Assembly (NCBI RefSeq): GCF_015206815.1
Contig: NZ_JADEXZ010000059.1
Span: 1-38,881, forward strand
DNA length: 38,881 bases
Reading direction: 5' to 3'
DNA from: Fortiea sp. LEGE XX443
GTDB lineage: Bacteria; Cyanobacteriota; Cyanobacteriia; Cyanobacteriales; Nostocaceae
Made by a program: the position numbers and the translations under genes. The notes below the pieces were generated by a model. It was not told the origin of the DNA and did not search any database. It was given only the letters and a program-made list of their open reading frames with translations. Of this stretch, positions 24,565 through 33,408 are shown piece after piece; positions within the stretch are counted from its first letter, which is position 1; each line of letters starts with the position of its first letter.

Positions 24565-25935
24565 CTAAACACTCAACGCTTTTTGCGCTTGTTTCCCAGT
24601 CCATTGCTGCCAACGCAGCATACCGCGACTAACTAATTGTGGGTTTTCATCACCAACAAAACAGATGCGTCCGAGTCTTTCACAAGCGATGAGTATTTCA
24701 CCATATCCGATAAATGGGGCGATGACAAAATTGTTGGGACTGGTGTAGAGATTAATTAGATAATTGACGATGCCCTCAATGCCTTCGATATTAATAGCTG
24801 TTTGTGGTTGAGAAATTTCTTGGTGAGAAAAAATGCCTACATAAACATTGTTTACTAATAACTCGTATTGAAACGGCATTTGATTATTTCTGTAAAATTC
24901 ATAAACTTGCCCTTCAGAACGGAGAACAGCAACAACCCTGGCTTCATCCACTAAATAATTATGATGCCATGTAGAGGAGACAGTAGCGATGCTCCAGCTG
25001 GGAGCCGCGCAGGGCGCGATCGCCAACGCTGCATCCGAAGGTAACAGATTCCGAAACTGTGAAGTGTAAGTATCGCCACAATAAACTAAATGCCGTCCTA
25101 GCATCCATTCCTCACCAAGTTTTACATCTGGTGCAAGACTAGCTTTTGGTTGCTCAATCACTTGTTCTACTTGGCGTTGAACTTTTTTAAGCGCCAATTT
25201 AGCTTCTTTCTCCGCCATAGCACTTTTAAAAGCTAATATCTGTAACTCTTTTTGCTTTTTCTTAGCCTCTCTAATCAATTGGGCTTGCTGTGCGGCTACT
25301 TGTTTGTCTCCTTGCTTTTGGGCTAACTCCAAAGCCTTTTGTGCTGCTTCCGCTGATGTGCGTTCTTCACTCCCAGCCCTGGCTATTTTGAGTAAGACTG
25401 TGGGACTGTCAGCCAGTGGTGTACCCTTAATCATCTGTTTTACTTCTGGGTGAATGCTTTTAGCTATTTGCTTCCCATGCTGAAAGGTGCGCTCAGAGTA
25501 TCCAGTTTCCTTCGCTAACTCCATAGTTCTTTTGGGAGGTGGTGAAATCATTGCACCACCTTTGAAAGTATGCTGATTATCTCCAGCTTTTGCTCGCAAC
25601 CCCATACGTTCTAAAATCTGGTCTCGCTCTAGCCACAGTTCCGAACGTTCTAAAGGTTCTAGCTCATTACGAATTAAATTTTCGTCAATTTCCGCCAACC
25701 GCCCTTGGTCTGCATCTCGATAGTTGACAATATTACATTCAATAGCTTCTAGCCCCAAAAGCTTACAGGCTGTGAGGCGATGCAGCCCCGCAATCAAGTT
25801 TAAATTCTGATCTACTGTGACTGGATTTAATAGACCATTAGCCTTAATTGACTCTTTCAATTCATTAACTTTACTGCCGTTGACTGGACGGCGGTTAGAA
25901 CCTATGTGAATTTGGTTTATGGAAACTTTAGGCAT
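24565..25935 (-). CDS. ParB/Srx-type nuclease-fold protein with degenerate DNA methyltransferase domain
   Basis: The 456-aa protein has an N-terminal ParB-like domain (about 3-100) with I-A-G-L-H-R (48-53) and E-N-L-I-R-N-E-L-E-P (85-94), then a helix-turn-helix-like part (about 135-170) and a Lys/Gln/Ala-rich coiled coil (about 195-262). The C-terminal 180 residues follow the layout of phage and plasmid ParB-methyltransferase fusions: G-R-H-L-V-Y-C-G-D-T (280-289), then P-F-I-G-Y-G (407-412), the F-x-G-x-G cofactor motif. The catalytic D-P-P-Y expected near 307 reads A-P-C-A-A-P, so methylation is unlikely. It may be a DNA-binding regulator derived from a mobile-element gene. It lies divergent from hgdB across a 541-nt gap with an NtcA-type site. 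No Shine-Dalgarno is seen before ATG 25935. Confidence 0.75.
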   Translation of the reverse strand: MPKVSINQIHIGSNRRPVNGSKVNELKESIKANGLLNPVTVDQNLNLIAGLHRLTACKLLGLEAIECNIVNYRDADQGRLAEIDENLIRNELEPLERSELWLERDQILERMGLRAKAGDNQHTFKGGAMISPPPKRTMELAKETGYSERTFQHGKQIAKSIHPEVKQMIKGTPLADSPTVLLKIARAGSEERTSAEAAQKALELAQKQGDKQVAAQQAQLIREAKKKQKELQILAFKSAMAEKEAKLALKKVQRQVEQVIEQPKASLAPDVKLGEEWMLGRHLVYCGDTYTSQFRNLLPSDAALAIAPCAAPSWSIATVSSTWHHNYLVDEARVVAVLRSEGQVYEFYRNNQMPFQYELLVNNVYVGIFSHQEISQPQTAINIEGIEGIVNYLINLYTSPNNFVIAPFIGYGEILIACERLGRICFVGDENPQLVSRGMLRWQQWTGKQAQKALSV

Positions 25936-26476
25936 AATTACTATTTTTTTTTAAAATCAGCTAAAACACCTAAGATAGCACGCGAAATCCACCTAAAATA
26001 TTAAAAACTGATTTTTGACTATTGACTCTTGACAACCATAACCTTTATTTAGTCTGCAAATTGCGTAAGTCTTAAAGTCATTAAAGGTTAACTTAAACAT
26101 TGCAAACTGATTGACAACATCTAAACTTGTTGCCATAATTGAACGCAGTTTATCCAGTTTTTCCAGCGCTTCATTTTTCGGAGATTGAAAATTTTTAGTT
26201 AGCGATATCGTATTTTAAACTACTGGATTTAATGCAAAATTAGGATAAAACTGAAAAAGATTTAGAGTTACGTCTACTGGTTATTTCTCTCCAAAACTAG
26301 TAATTAATATTGGTGTTAAGACGTACAAAAATTCCCATAGAACTCACTGGTACAAAAAGGCTGAACTGTCTTTGCCCTAAATCCCTTGGGGCATCCTATG
26401 GTAGGCGTTCCCGCAGGGGTAGCATTATTCAGAAATTAGGCTGTTCCCTGGCATAGCACAATTGGAATAAAAAAAT
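25936..26476. other. Divergent intergenic region between the ParB-like gene and hgdB
   Basis: This 541-nt stretch contains no gene. It has a GTA-N8-TAC site at 26210-26223, AT-rich DNA, and near hgdB a dispersed GCGTTCCCGCAGGGGTAGC element (26405-26423). Promoters for both flanking genes must lie here. Confidence 0.6.
26210..26246 (+). promoter_or_regulatory. Candidate NtcA-type site upstream of hgdB
   Basis: GTA TTTTAAAC TAC (26210-26223) is an exact GTA-N8-TAC. TAGGAT (26241-26246) fits TAN3T but follows after 17 nt rather than the usual 20-24. The hgdB start is 230 nt further on, so a long leader would result. The palindromic site could equally serve the divergent ParB-like gene. Confidence 0.42.
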
Positions 26477-27682
26477 ATGGCACTAAAAAAATACAGCCAG
26501 TTGTTTACAAAACCTCTAAGTCGCTGGCAAATAATTCTAGCAGCTTCCATCACTATAGCTGCTGCTGGACTAGGAACTTTCTCTAGTCTTTCGCCAAAAT
26601 TGTCTCGTGTTTCAGTTCCAGCACCTCAAACAAATTCTCCTCAGCCTGCGCCTGTGAAAGTTGCAGTCACCGCTTTGGGACGTTTGCAGCCTGAAGGTCA
26701 AGTTACCTTTTTGTCTGCGCCTAACTCCATCAACGGTGTGCGAGTCGAAAAACTGCTTGTAAAGGAAGGGGATGAGGTCAAAGCTGGGCAAATATTGGCG
26801 TATTTAGACGATTATGCCCGTGCTACAGCCGCTTTACAACAGTCTCTAGATAGACTGCAAGTTTCCAAAGCTAAATTAGCACAGGTCAAAGCTGGTGCTA
26901 AATCAGGAGATATCGACGCTCAAAAAGCAACCATTGCGCGTTTAGAATCACAATTAAAAGGAGAAATTGCGGCTCAAGAAGCAACAATCAACCGCATCCA
27001 AGCTCAAGTAGAAAACGCACAAACCGAAAACGATCGCTATCAGAAATTATACAAAGATGGTGCGATCGCTGCTACCATCGCCGATAGTAAAGCTTTACAA
27101 CTCAAAACTACACAACAACAGCTAACAGAAGCCAAAGCAGCCCTTAGTCGTACACAAAACACTCTTAAAGACCAGCTAACAGAAGGTAAAGCTCGGCTCA
27201 ACAGCATTAGTGAAGTACGCTCTGTAGATGTTGACGCAGCACAGACTGAAATTAAGAGTGCTGTGACTGCAATCAAACAAGCTAAAGCAGACCAAGATTT
27301 AACATACATTAAATCTCCTATTAATGGCAAAGTTCTCAAAATTCATGCCAAAACCGGCGAAGTTATCAACACTTCTGGTTTTGCAGAAATCGGTAAGATA
27401 TCGCAAATGTATGTAGTTGCAGAAGTATATCAAACTGATATTGAAAAAGTACGCGTAGGTCAAAAAGCCAGTATTACCAGCGCTGCATTTACAGGAAAAT
27501 TGCAGGGAACTGTCAAAGAAATTGGTTGGCAAGTTGACAAACAAAGCATCTTTAGTCTTAACCCCAGATCCGATACAGACCGAAGAATTATTGAGGTCAA
27601 AATATCTATCGATAATCCCGCAGATAGTCAAAAAGTTGCTCGTTTGACGAACTTGCAAGTGGATGTATCTATTCAGATATAG
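26477..27682 (+). CDS. hgdB: HgdB: DevB-like membrane fusion protein (HlyD family)
   Basis: This 401-aa periplasmic adaptor has a membrane anchor near residues 18-37, a split lipoyl/barrel-sandwich domain (V-T-A-L-G-R-L-Q-P-E-G from about 63 and I-K-S-P-I-N-G-K-V-L near 278), and between them a long Ala/Lys/Gln-rich coiled-coil hairpin (about 116-270) that would reach an outer-membrane TolC-like protein. In Anabaena, DevB homologues of this location (HgdB) affect glycolipid layer composition. It is followed by hgdC after 55 nt of AAATAAC-type short repeats. The name rests on synteny: the gene is divergent from hglE and heads a row that ends in hglT. A plain DevB paralogue is the alternative. 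Confidence 0.85.
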   Translation: MALKKYSQLFTKPLSRWQIILAASITIAAAGLGTFSSLSPKLSRVSVPAPQTNSPQPAPVKVAVTALGRLQPEGQVTFLSAPNSINGVRVEKLLVKEGDEVKAGQILAYLDDYARATAALQQSLDRLQVSKAKLAQVKAGAKSGDIDAQKATIARLESQLKGEIAAQEATINRIQAQVENAQTENDRYQKLYKDGAIAATIADSKALQLKTTQQQLTEAKAALSRTQNTLKDQLTEGKARLNSISEVRSVDVDAAQTEIKSAVTAIKQAKADQDLTYIKSPINGKVLKIHAKTGEVINTSGFAEIGKISQMYVVAEVYQTDIEKVRVGQKASITSAAFTGKLQGTVKEIGWQVDKQSIFSLNPRSDTDRRIIEVKISIDNPADSQKVARLTNLQVDVSIQI

Positions 27683-27737
27683 TCAATAGTCAAAATAACA
27701 AATGACGGATGACAAATAACAAATAACAAGTGAATCC

Positions 27738-28916
27738 ATGAATTTCAAAATTCCTTTAGCATGGCTACAGCTAGTCCAACAAAAGGTTCGTTTTGTAGTA
27801 GCTGTAGCTGGGATTGCTTTTATTGTGTTGCTGATGTTTGTCCAACTAGGTTTTCAAGATGCACTATATTCTAGTGCTACCGCCGTGCATCAAAACCTCC
27901 GTGGAGATTTATTTTTAGTCAGTTCACAATATAAGTCATTAACTTCCACTCAAAGCTTTTCTCGAACTCGTTTGTATCAAACTTTGGGGTTTGATGGAGT
28001 CGAATCTGTTAGCCTCATGTACTTGCAATTTGCCAAGTTAAAAAATCCAGCCACTGGTGAGAAGTACTCAATATATGTGATTGGCTTTGATCCAGGAAGA
28101 AGTGTGTTGAATATCCCGGAAATTGAGCAAAACTTGGATAAACTGAAAATTCCTGATGTCATGCTTTTTGATCGGAATTCTCGACCAGAGTTTGGGCCAA
28201 TTGCTGCAAAATTTGACCAGGGAGATACCGAACAAACAATTGAAATTTTTCCCTTTGATGGGCCAATTGGCTACAACGTCAGAGTCGGTGGATTATTTAG
28301 CTTAGGCCCTTCCTTTGGTGTAGATGGTAATTTAATTGTCAGCGACTCAACTTTTCTGCGGATAAATCCCAATACTCGTCCGGCAGAAAAAATAGATATT
28401 GGCATAATTACCCTAAAACCGGAAGCTAATCGGGAAAAGATTTTAGAAAATTTACAAGCCAATTTACCTCATGATGTACTAATTTTCACTCGTCAAGGTT
28501 TTATAGATTTTGAAAAACAATATTGGGCTGCTCGCACACCAATTGGTTTCATTCTGAACTTAATGTTGACAATGGCTTCTGTAGTAGGTGTGGTTATTGT
28601 TTACCAAATTCTCTACAGTAACATTGCTACACAATTTATTGCCTATGCAACATTAAAAGCTATCGGATATCCCAATTCATATCTATTAAATGTGGTGTTT
28701 CAGCAAGCTATAATCCTGGCAATATTAGCATATATTCCTGGATTTTTGAGTTCTTTAATTTTGTATGATTTTGCAATGGAAGCTACTAAATTACCCATCA
28801 TGATGACGGCAAACAATGCCTTAATTGTTTTGATATCCGCAGTTTTGATGTGTATTACTTCTGGCGCACTGGCTATTAACAAATTACGCTCTGCTGACCC
28901 CGCAGATATTTTTTAA
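27738..28916 (+). CDS. hgdC: HgdC: DevC-like ABC transporter permease (FtsX/MacB fold)
   Basis: The 392-aa permease has one N-terminal membrane helix (about 18-38), a large periplasmic domain (about 40-265), and three C-terminal helices (near 272-295, 322-345 and 360-380), the MacB/FtsX topology of DevC. With HgdB it should form a tripartite exporter that handles heterocyst glycolipids or related lipids. No ATPase gene follows: the next gene is an SDR. A shared DevA-type ATPase from elsewhere would be needed. The start is ATG 27738, preceded by a run of short direct repeats. Function by family is well supported; the substrate is inferred from context. Confidence 0.85.
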   Translation: MNFKIPLAWLQLVQQKVRFVVAVAGIAFIVLLMFVQLGFQDALYSSATAVHQNLRGDLFLVSSQYKSLTSTQSFSRTRLYQTLGFDGVESVSLMYLQFAKLKNPATGEKYSIYVIGFDPGRSVLNIPEIEQNLDKLKIPDVMLFDRNSRPEFGPIAAKFDQGDTEQTIEIFPFDGPIGYNVRVGGLFSLGPSFGVDGNLIVSDSTFLRINPNTRPAEKIDIGIITLKPEANREKILENLQANLPHDVLIFTRQGFIDFEKQYWAARTPIGFILNLMLTMASVVGVVIVYQILYSNIATQFIAYATLKAIGYPNSYLLNVVFQQAIILAILAYIPGFLSSLILYDFAMEATKLPIMMTANNALIVLISAVLMCITSGALAINKLRSADPADIF

Positions 28917-28938
28917 AAAGTATGAAGTGTGAAGTATT

Positions 28939-28976
28939 AAGTATGAAGTAATATTCATGTTTAAGCATTCATACTT
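28939..28976 (+). other. Hairpin with tandem short repeats after hgdC
   Basis: AAGTATGAA (28939-28947) pairs with TTCATACTT (28968-28976). The preceding bases contain near-repeats of AGTATGAAGT. It may weaken transcription between hgdC and the SDR gene. There is no T-run, so I do not call it a terminator. Confidence 0.35.
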
Positions 28977-29020
28977 CTATATGAAATTCAAACTTTAGTA
29001 AGACAATAACCTCTGCTTGT

Positions 29021-30022
29021 ATGAATCTACAAAACAAAACCCTGCTAATTACTGGAATTGACGATTTTATTGGCTTGCGTGCAGCCGAGTTAGCCATAGC
29101 GCAGGGAATGAAGGTGAGAGGACTACAAAGTTCTAGCGATCGCAACATAGCCCAAAATATAGGTATAGAAGTTATCATCGGTAATATCACAGACCCTAAA
29201 ATTGCCCAAAAAGCTTGTCAGGGAGTAGACATCGTTCTCCACACAGCGCAACTCACTCAAGAAGCCGGCGCTATCAAGGAATTTCGGGAAATCAATGTCG
29301 CTGGGACATTAAACATCGCGAAAGCGGCTAAAAACGCTGGTGTTAAAACTTTTGTCCACCTCTCCAGCGTGATGGTATATGGCTTTGATTATCCTGACGG
29401 CGTGACAGAAACAGGAACTCTTTCAAGTGATAATAATCCCTACTGTCAGACCAAAATCGAAGCGGAAACTGAACTTTTACCTCTCAACTCTCCTCCAGAC
29501 TTCGGCATTATCGTCATTCGTGCAGGTGATGTGTATGGGCCAGGGTGTATCCCTTGGATAGTTAGACCGCTTTTAATGATGCGCCAAAAATTATTTGCTT
29601 ATGCCAACGATGGTAAAGGAATCATCAATCATCTATATATAGATAATCTGATTGATGCTATCTTTTTAGCAATTAAAAAAGCAGCCTATGGTGAAGTTTT
29701 TAATATTACCGACGGTCAAGAAACTTCTTGGAAAGAGTATTTTATGCGCTTGGCTGCAACAGAAGGTTTACAAGCTCCCATGTCCGTGCCAAAAGAAGAA
29801 ATGAAATTATTTCTCAAAATCCGCAGCCAAGGACAAAAACTATTCCGTAAAAAAGCTGATATCCTACCAGAATCAGTAGATTTTATGACTCGTCCCTACG
29901 CTTATTCCATTACCAAAGCCCAAGATTTATTAGACTACAAACCAAAAATTGACCTAGAAGAAGGCTTGCACCGAACACACGCATGGGTGCAAAAAACCGA
30001 TATCCAGAAACTAGTCAAATAG
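29021..30022 (+). CDS. Extended SDR (NAD-dependent epimerase/dehydratase family)
   Basis: This 333-aa extended short-chain dehydrogenase has a nucleotide motif T-G-I-D-D-F-I-G (11-18), where the usual second glycine is Asp, a Ser in H-L-S-S-V-M-V-Y-G and catalytic Y-x-x-x-K in P-Y-C-Q-T-K. The C-terminal part (L-D-Y-K-P-K-I-D-L-E-E-G-L) resembles 3-beta-hydroxysteroid dehydrogenase/isomerase and sugar epimerase relatives. It lies between the exporter genes and the glycosyltransferases, so it could act on the sugar nucleotide or oxidise/reduce a hydroxyl of the HGL chain (HGLs occur as diols and keto-ols). Which of these is right cannot be told from sequence. A similar SDR occupies this place in Anabaena, as far as I recall. 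Confidence 0.8.
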   Translation: MNLQNKTLLITGIDDFIGLRAAELAIAQGMKVRGLQSSSDRNIAQNIGIEVIIGNITDPKIAQKACQGVDIVLHTAQLTQEAGAIKEFREINVAGTLNIAKAAKNAGVKTFVHLSSVMVYGFDYPDGVTETGTLSSDNNPYCQTKIEAETELLPLNSPPDFGIIVIRAGDVYGPGCIPWIVRPLLMMRQKLFAYANDGKGIINHLYIDNLIDAIFLAIKKAAYGEVFNITDGQETSWKEYFMRLAATEGLQAPMSVPKEEMKLFLKIRSQGQKLFRKKADILPESVDFMTRPYAYSITKAQDLLDYKPKIDLEEGLHRTHAWVQKTDIQKLVK

Positions 30023-30062
30023 AAAACTAACACCGCAACAATTATCTCCGCGCCCTCCGTGT

Positions 30063-30097
30063 CTCTGTGGTTCGTTTATTTTTTACTAACCACAGAG
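30063..30097. repeat. Hairpin from two facing ACCACAGAG repeats
   Basis: CTCTGTGGTT (30063-30072) pairs with AACCACAGAG (30088-30097) across a loop containing six Ts. These are facing copies of the family seen at 14606, 16129 and 18021. The structure sits between the SDR and DUF2141 genes. Confidence 0.65.
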
Positions 30098-30158
30098 GCA
30101 TAGAGAAGAGAATCAAGAGAGTTTTTCGATTGCAAACATTACTCCTCAATAACTCATC

Positions 30159-30626
30159 ATGCGTAAAATTGCACGTTGGTCTTACTTTGTGCTTTCTTCT
30201 TTAGTCAGCATTTATTGTATTAAACCTGTAACCGCAGAACAAACAGCGACACTAACAATTACAGTTAATAACATTCGTCATCAAAAAGGTGATATTTGTT
30301 TTCGGATTTACGCCGGGGAAAAAGGTTTTCCCATGAGTGATAAAAGCGAAATTCAAAGTGGCTGCACTAAAATTACAGGCACTTCTGTTACTAAGAAATT
30401 TCCTGGATTAAAACATGGCACTTATGCAGTCGCTATTGTTGATGATCAAAATGGCGATCGCAAACTGAACACAGACTTTTTTGGTATTCCCAAAGAAGGC
30501 TTTGGACTATCTAAAAATCCCACTGTTTCTATCACAACAGGTACACCAAAGTTTCGTGATGCCAGCTTTGTAATAAACAAAAATACTGGCATTAATATTG
30601 TGATGAAATACTCTCTTGATTCCTAA
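30159..30626 (+). CDS. Exported DUF2141-family protein
   Basis: This 155-aa protein has a signal peptide (basic start, hydrophobic about 8-20, likely cleavage after V-T-A-E or V-T-A near 25-27). A single beta-rich domain follows with G-D-I-C-F-R-I-Y, F-P-G-L-K-H-G-T-Y-A-V-A-I-V-D-D-Q-N-G-D and F-G-I-P-K-E-G-F-G, the DUF2141 pattern. The D-x-N-G-D-x-x-L segment looks like a calcium-type loop. The molecular function of the family is unknown. Its place in the hgd-hglT row suggests a periplasmic role in glycolipid layer building, which is inference. The gene ends before ATG 30733 of the next one. Confidence 0.8.
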   Translation: MRKIARWSYFVLSSLVSIYCIKPVTAEQTATLTITVNNIRHQKGDICFRIYAGEKGFPMSDKSEIQSGCTKITGTSVTKKFPGLKHGTYAVAIVDDQNGDRKLNTDFFGIPKEGFGLSKNPTVSITTGTPKFRDASFVINKNTGINIVMKYSLDS

Positions 30627-30732
30627 AAAGAAGACGCAAAGACACAGTGAGACACAGATGCGGAGAACTTATCTAATATATTTCCCGCGTCCTCTCATTT
30701 TCCATCTCCCTTCACTCCCTCATTTCCTCATC

Positions 30733-31992
30733 ATGGAAGAGTTGACGATATTCCTGTCTAAGTCTTTGCTGAGTTGGCTGGCTATTCAGGTGTGTCTAGC
30801 ACTTGTCTTTTTGTTCTACTTGCACCTCAGCCAAAGAAGCTCATTACCAGATGAGCAGTTACCCAAAACAGCGGTAATTCTTTCTCTACGTGGAGCCGAT
30901 CCGTTTTTGTCTGAATGTTTGCGATCGCTTCTGGCTCAAAATTATCCACAATATAATTTAAAGCTAGTTGTTGATAGTCAAACAGATCCTGCATGGCAAA
31001 TTGCTCACGATACTGTCAATCAGCTAGGCGCAACTAACGTCGAACTTAATTATTTAAGGGTAATTCGCCACAATTGTAGTTTGAAGTGCAGCGCCCTCTT
31101 GCAAGTTGTTAGCGAATTGGATAATTCTTATGAAGTTGTGGCTTTTGTCGATGGTGATACCGTAGTTCATCCTAACTGGTTGCGAGAATTAGTCAGTCCT
31201 CTTTCAAATCCCAAGATAGGCGCGACAACAGGTAATCGTTGGTATGTACCAACTGGTAAATATTGGGGTTCTTTGGTGCGCTATGCAGGTAATGTCTCTA
31301 CAGTTGTGCAGATGTTTTTATTTGGCATTCCTTGGGGTGGTACTTTGGCGGTGAAAACAGAAGTGTTGCGCCACACAGGAATGTTGGAGATGTGGGGAAA
31401 AGTTTTGAATGAAGACTTGATGATGCACAAAGTCTTGAAAAAACATGGGATGCAAATCAAATTTGTGCCTTCTTTAATAATGGTCAATCGTGAAGAATGC
31501 GATTTATTGGGCTTAATAGATCATCTCAAGCGACTGTTTTTATATTCTCGACTTTATCATCCCCAATGGATAGCTATAGTTGGTGATTTGGTTTCTAGCA
31601 TTTTGTTTCCCACTACGGCTATTGTGTTGTTGCTAATATCATTGTGGTTTGAACAATGGGAATTAACTAATCAATTATTTCGCTCTTATAGCATCTATAC
31701 TCTGGGCTTACTCTTGATAATGCTGATGTTGGAATTAGGAATAAGACCAGTAATTGTAGCTCAAGGTTTGCCAATTACAAAGTTATCACCCGGCGCAGTC
31801 TTAAAAATGGCGATCGCTATCCCCTTAACACAGTGGGTATATGGTTTAGCAATGCTCTCTTCTTTATTGAGATCAACAGTTAAATGGCGGGGTGCAATCT
31901 ATCGAGTGCAAGGCCCTTGGAATATCCGATTAATTGAATATCAAGCCTATGATTTTTTGGATCAACCTGTAGATAGCAAAATATCTTTGTAA
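30733..31992 (+). CDS. GT2-family membrane glycosyltransferase, copy 1
   Basis: This 419-aa protein has one N-terminal membrane helix (about 10-31), a GT-A catalytic domain with D-G-D (140-142, metal/nucleotide-sugar binding) and N-E-D (226-228, likely catalytic base), and four or so C-terminal helices. The layout is that of GT2/GT21-like enzymes that glycosylate lipids at the membrane. The frame is open from TTG 30616, inside the previous gene, but ATG 30733 aligns exactly with the start of copy 2 and gives the same length, so I chose it. The next gene is a gapless paralogue. It may add a sugar to HGL or to another envelope lipid; the substrate is unknown. Confidence 0.82.
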   Translation: MEELTIFLSKSLLSWLAIQVCLALVFLFYLHLSQRSSLPDEQLPKTAVILSLRGADPFLSECLRSLLAQNYPQYNLKLVVDSQTDPAWQIAHDTVNQLGATNVELNYLRVIRHNCSLKCSALLQVVSELDNSYEVVAFVDGDTVVHPNWLRELVSPLSNPKIGATTGNRWYVPTGKYWGSLVRYAGNVSTVVQMFLFGIPWGGTLAVKTEVLRHTGMLEMWGKVLNEDLMMHKVLKKHGMQIKFVPSLIMVNREECDLLGLIDHLKRLFLYSRLYHPQWIAIVGDLVSSILFPTTAIVLLLISLWFEQWELTNQLFRSYSIYTLGLLLIMLMLELGIRPVIVAQGLPITKLSPGAVLKMAIAIPLTQWVYGLAMLSSLLRSTVKWRGAIYRVQGPWNIRLIEYQAYDFLDQPVDSKISL

Positions 31993-32043
31993 GGCGAATT
32001 AATGGCTCATTTTTGGGATTCAGTTGCATAGAGTTTAGCAAAA

Positions 32044-33303
32044 ATGAATGAGTTGGTAATATTCCTGTCTAGGTGTTTGTTGAGTTGGTTAGCTATTCAA
32101 ATATGTTTAGTGCTGGCTTTGTTGTGGTATATGTCTTCACCATCGCAAAACCCATTATCAGATGCAGAACTTCCCAAAACAGCAGTGATTCTTTGCCTAC
32201 GTGGTGCTGATCCGTTTTTACCTGATTGCTTGCGATCGCTACTCTATCAGAATTACCCTCGTTATGATTTGAAGTTGGTTGTTGATAGTATCGAAGACCC
32301 TGCATGGCAAATCGCCCACAATACTATCAACGAACTAGGTGCAACAAATGTTGAAATCACTCCACTCAAAATAGTCCGCAATAGTTGTAGTCTCAAATGC
32401 AGTTCCCTCATCCAAGCTGTCTCAGAACTAGATGAATCTTACGAAGTGGTGGCTTTAGTGGATGCTGATACAGTTGTGCATCCCAATTGGTTGCGAGAAT
32501 TAGTTACTCCTCTCAACAACCCTAAAGTAGGTGCAACAACAGGTAATCGTTGGTATGTACCAACTGGTAAGTATTGGGGTACTTTGGTGCGCTACATCTG
32601 GAATGTATCTGCATTGGTGCAAATGTTTCTCTATGGCATTCCTTGGGGTGGAACTTTAGCAATCAAAACCTCTGTGTTACGCCAAACTGGACTGCCAGAT
32701 AAATGGGGTAAAGCCTTTAGCGAAGATACGATGATTCGCAGCATCTTGGATCAACATCAACTCAGAGTGAAATTTGTACCTTCTTTGATTATGTTGAATC
32801 GGGAAGAGTGCGACTTACCTAGTTTAAGATACTGGTTCCAACGTCAACTGCTATCTTATCGTCTCTACCATCCTTTATGGGTAGCTGTAGCTGCTGACGC
32901 ATTTTTCACAATCTTGCTACCTAATTTGCTATTAGTGGTATTTTTGGTAGCTTTGTTGATTGGGGACGGAGATAGTGCGAATTTTGCTTTGAGTTGGTAT
33001 GTCAGTTATATGTTGGCATTAGTCATGCTGATTCTATTTTTAGAGTTGGCGGTACAGCCAGAAATTCGCGCTCAAGGTCAACATGTGACAAGACTATCAG
33101 CAGCTATGATTACCAAAATAGCGATCGCCCTTCCTTTTACTCAATGGGTTTATGGATTAGCAATGTTAGCATCGTTTCAGATGCCCACAGTCCATTGGCG
33201 TGGTGTTACCTATCAAGTGAAAGGCCCTTGGAATATCCACCTACTAGAATATCGTCCTTATCAGATGGTAGATCAACCAAGCGATCGCAAAGTTTCGCTT
33301 TGA
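32044..33303 (+). CDS. GT2-family membrane glycosyltransferase, copy 2
   Basis: This 419-aa paralogue of the preceding gene aligns without gaps through at least the first 250 residues. D-A-D (140-142) and S-E-D (226-228) replace D-G-D and N-E-D, and Q-R-Q-L-L-S-Y-R-L-Y-H-P resembles the Q-x-x-R-W acceptor-site motif of GT2 enzymes, which is less well kept in copy 1 (K-R-L-F-L-Y-S-R). This copy may therefore be the more typical enzyme. It starts 51 nt after copy 1 and is followed by hglT. Tandem duplication is evident; whether the copies differ in substrate is unknown. Confidence 0.82.
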   Translation: MNELVIFLSRCLLSWLAIQICLVLALLWYMSSPSQNPLSDAELPKTAVILCLRGADPFLPDCLRSLLYQNYPRYDLKLVVDSIEDPAWQIAHNTINELGATNVEITPLKIVRNSCSLKCSSLIQAVSELDESYEVVALVDADTVVHPNWLRELVTPLNNPKVGATTGNRWYVPTGKYWGTLVRYIWNVSALVQMFLYGIPWGGTLAIKTSVLRQTGLPDKWGKAFSEDTMIRSILDQHQLRVKFVPSLIMLNREECDLPSLRYWFQRQLLSYRLYHPLWVAVAADAFFTILLPNLLLVVFLVALLIGDGDSANFALSWYVSYMLALVMLILFLELAVQPEIRAQGQHVTRLSAAMITKIAIALPFTQWVYGLAMLASFQMPTVHWRGVTYQVKGPWNIHLLEYRPYQMVDQPSDRKVSL

Positions 33304-33408
33304 AGAAGAATTCAGAATCAATAAATTGAATCTCCACAGCAATGTGTAAATCTTCAACTTCTCTGACTGATTAAGCTCTCAAAAAAAATTAACAAACTAA
33401 CTAAAATC

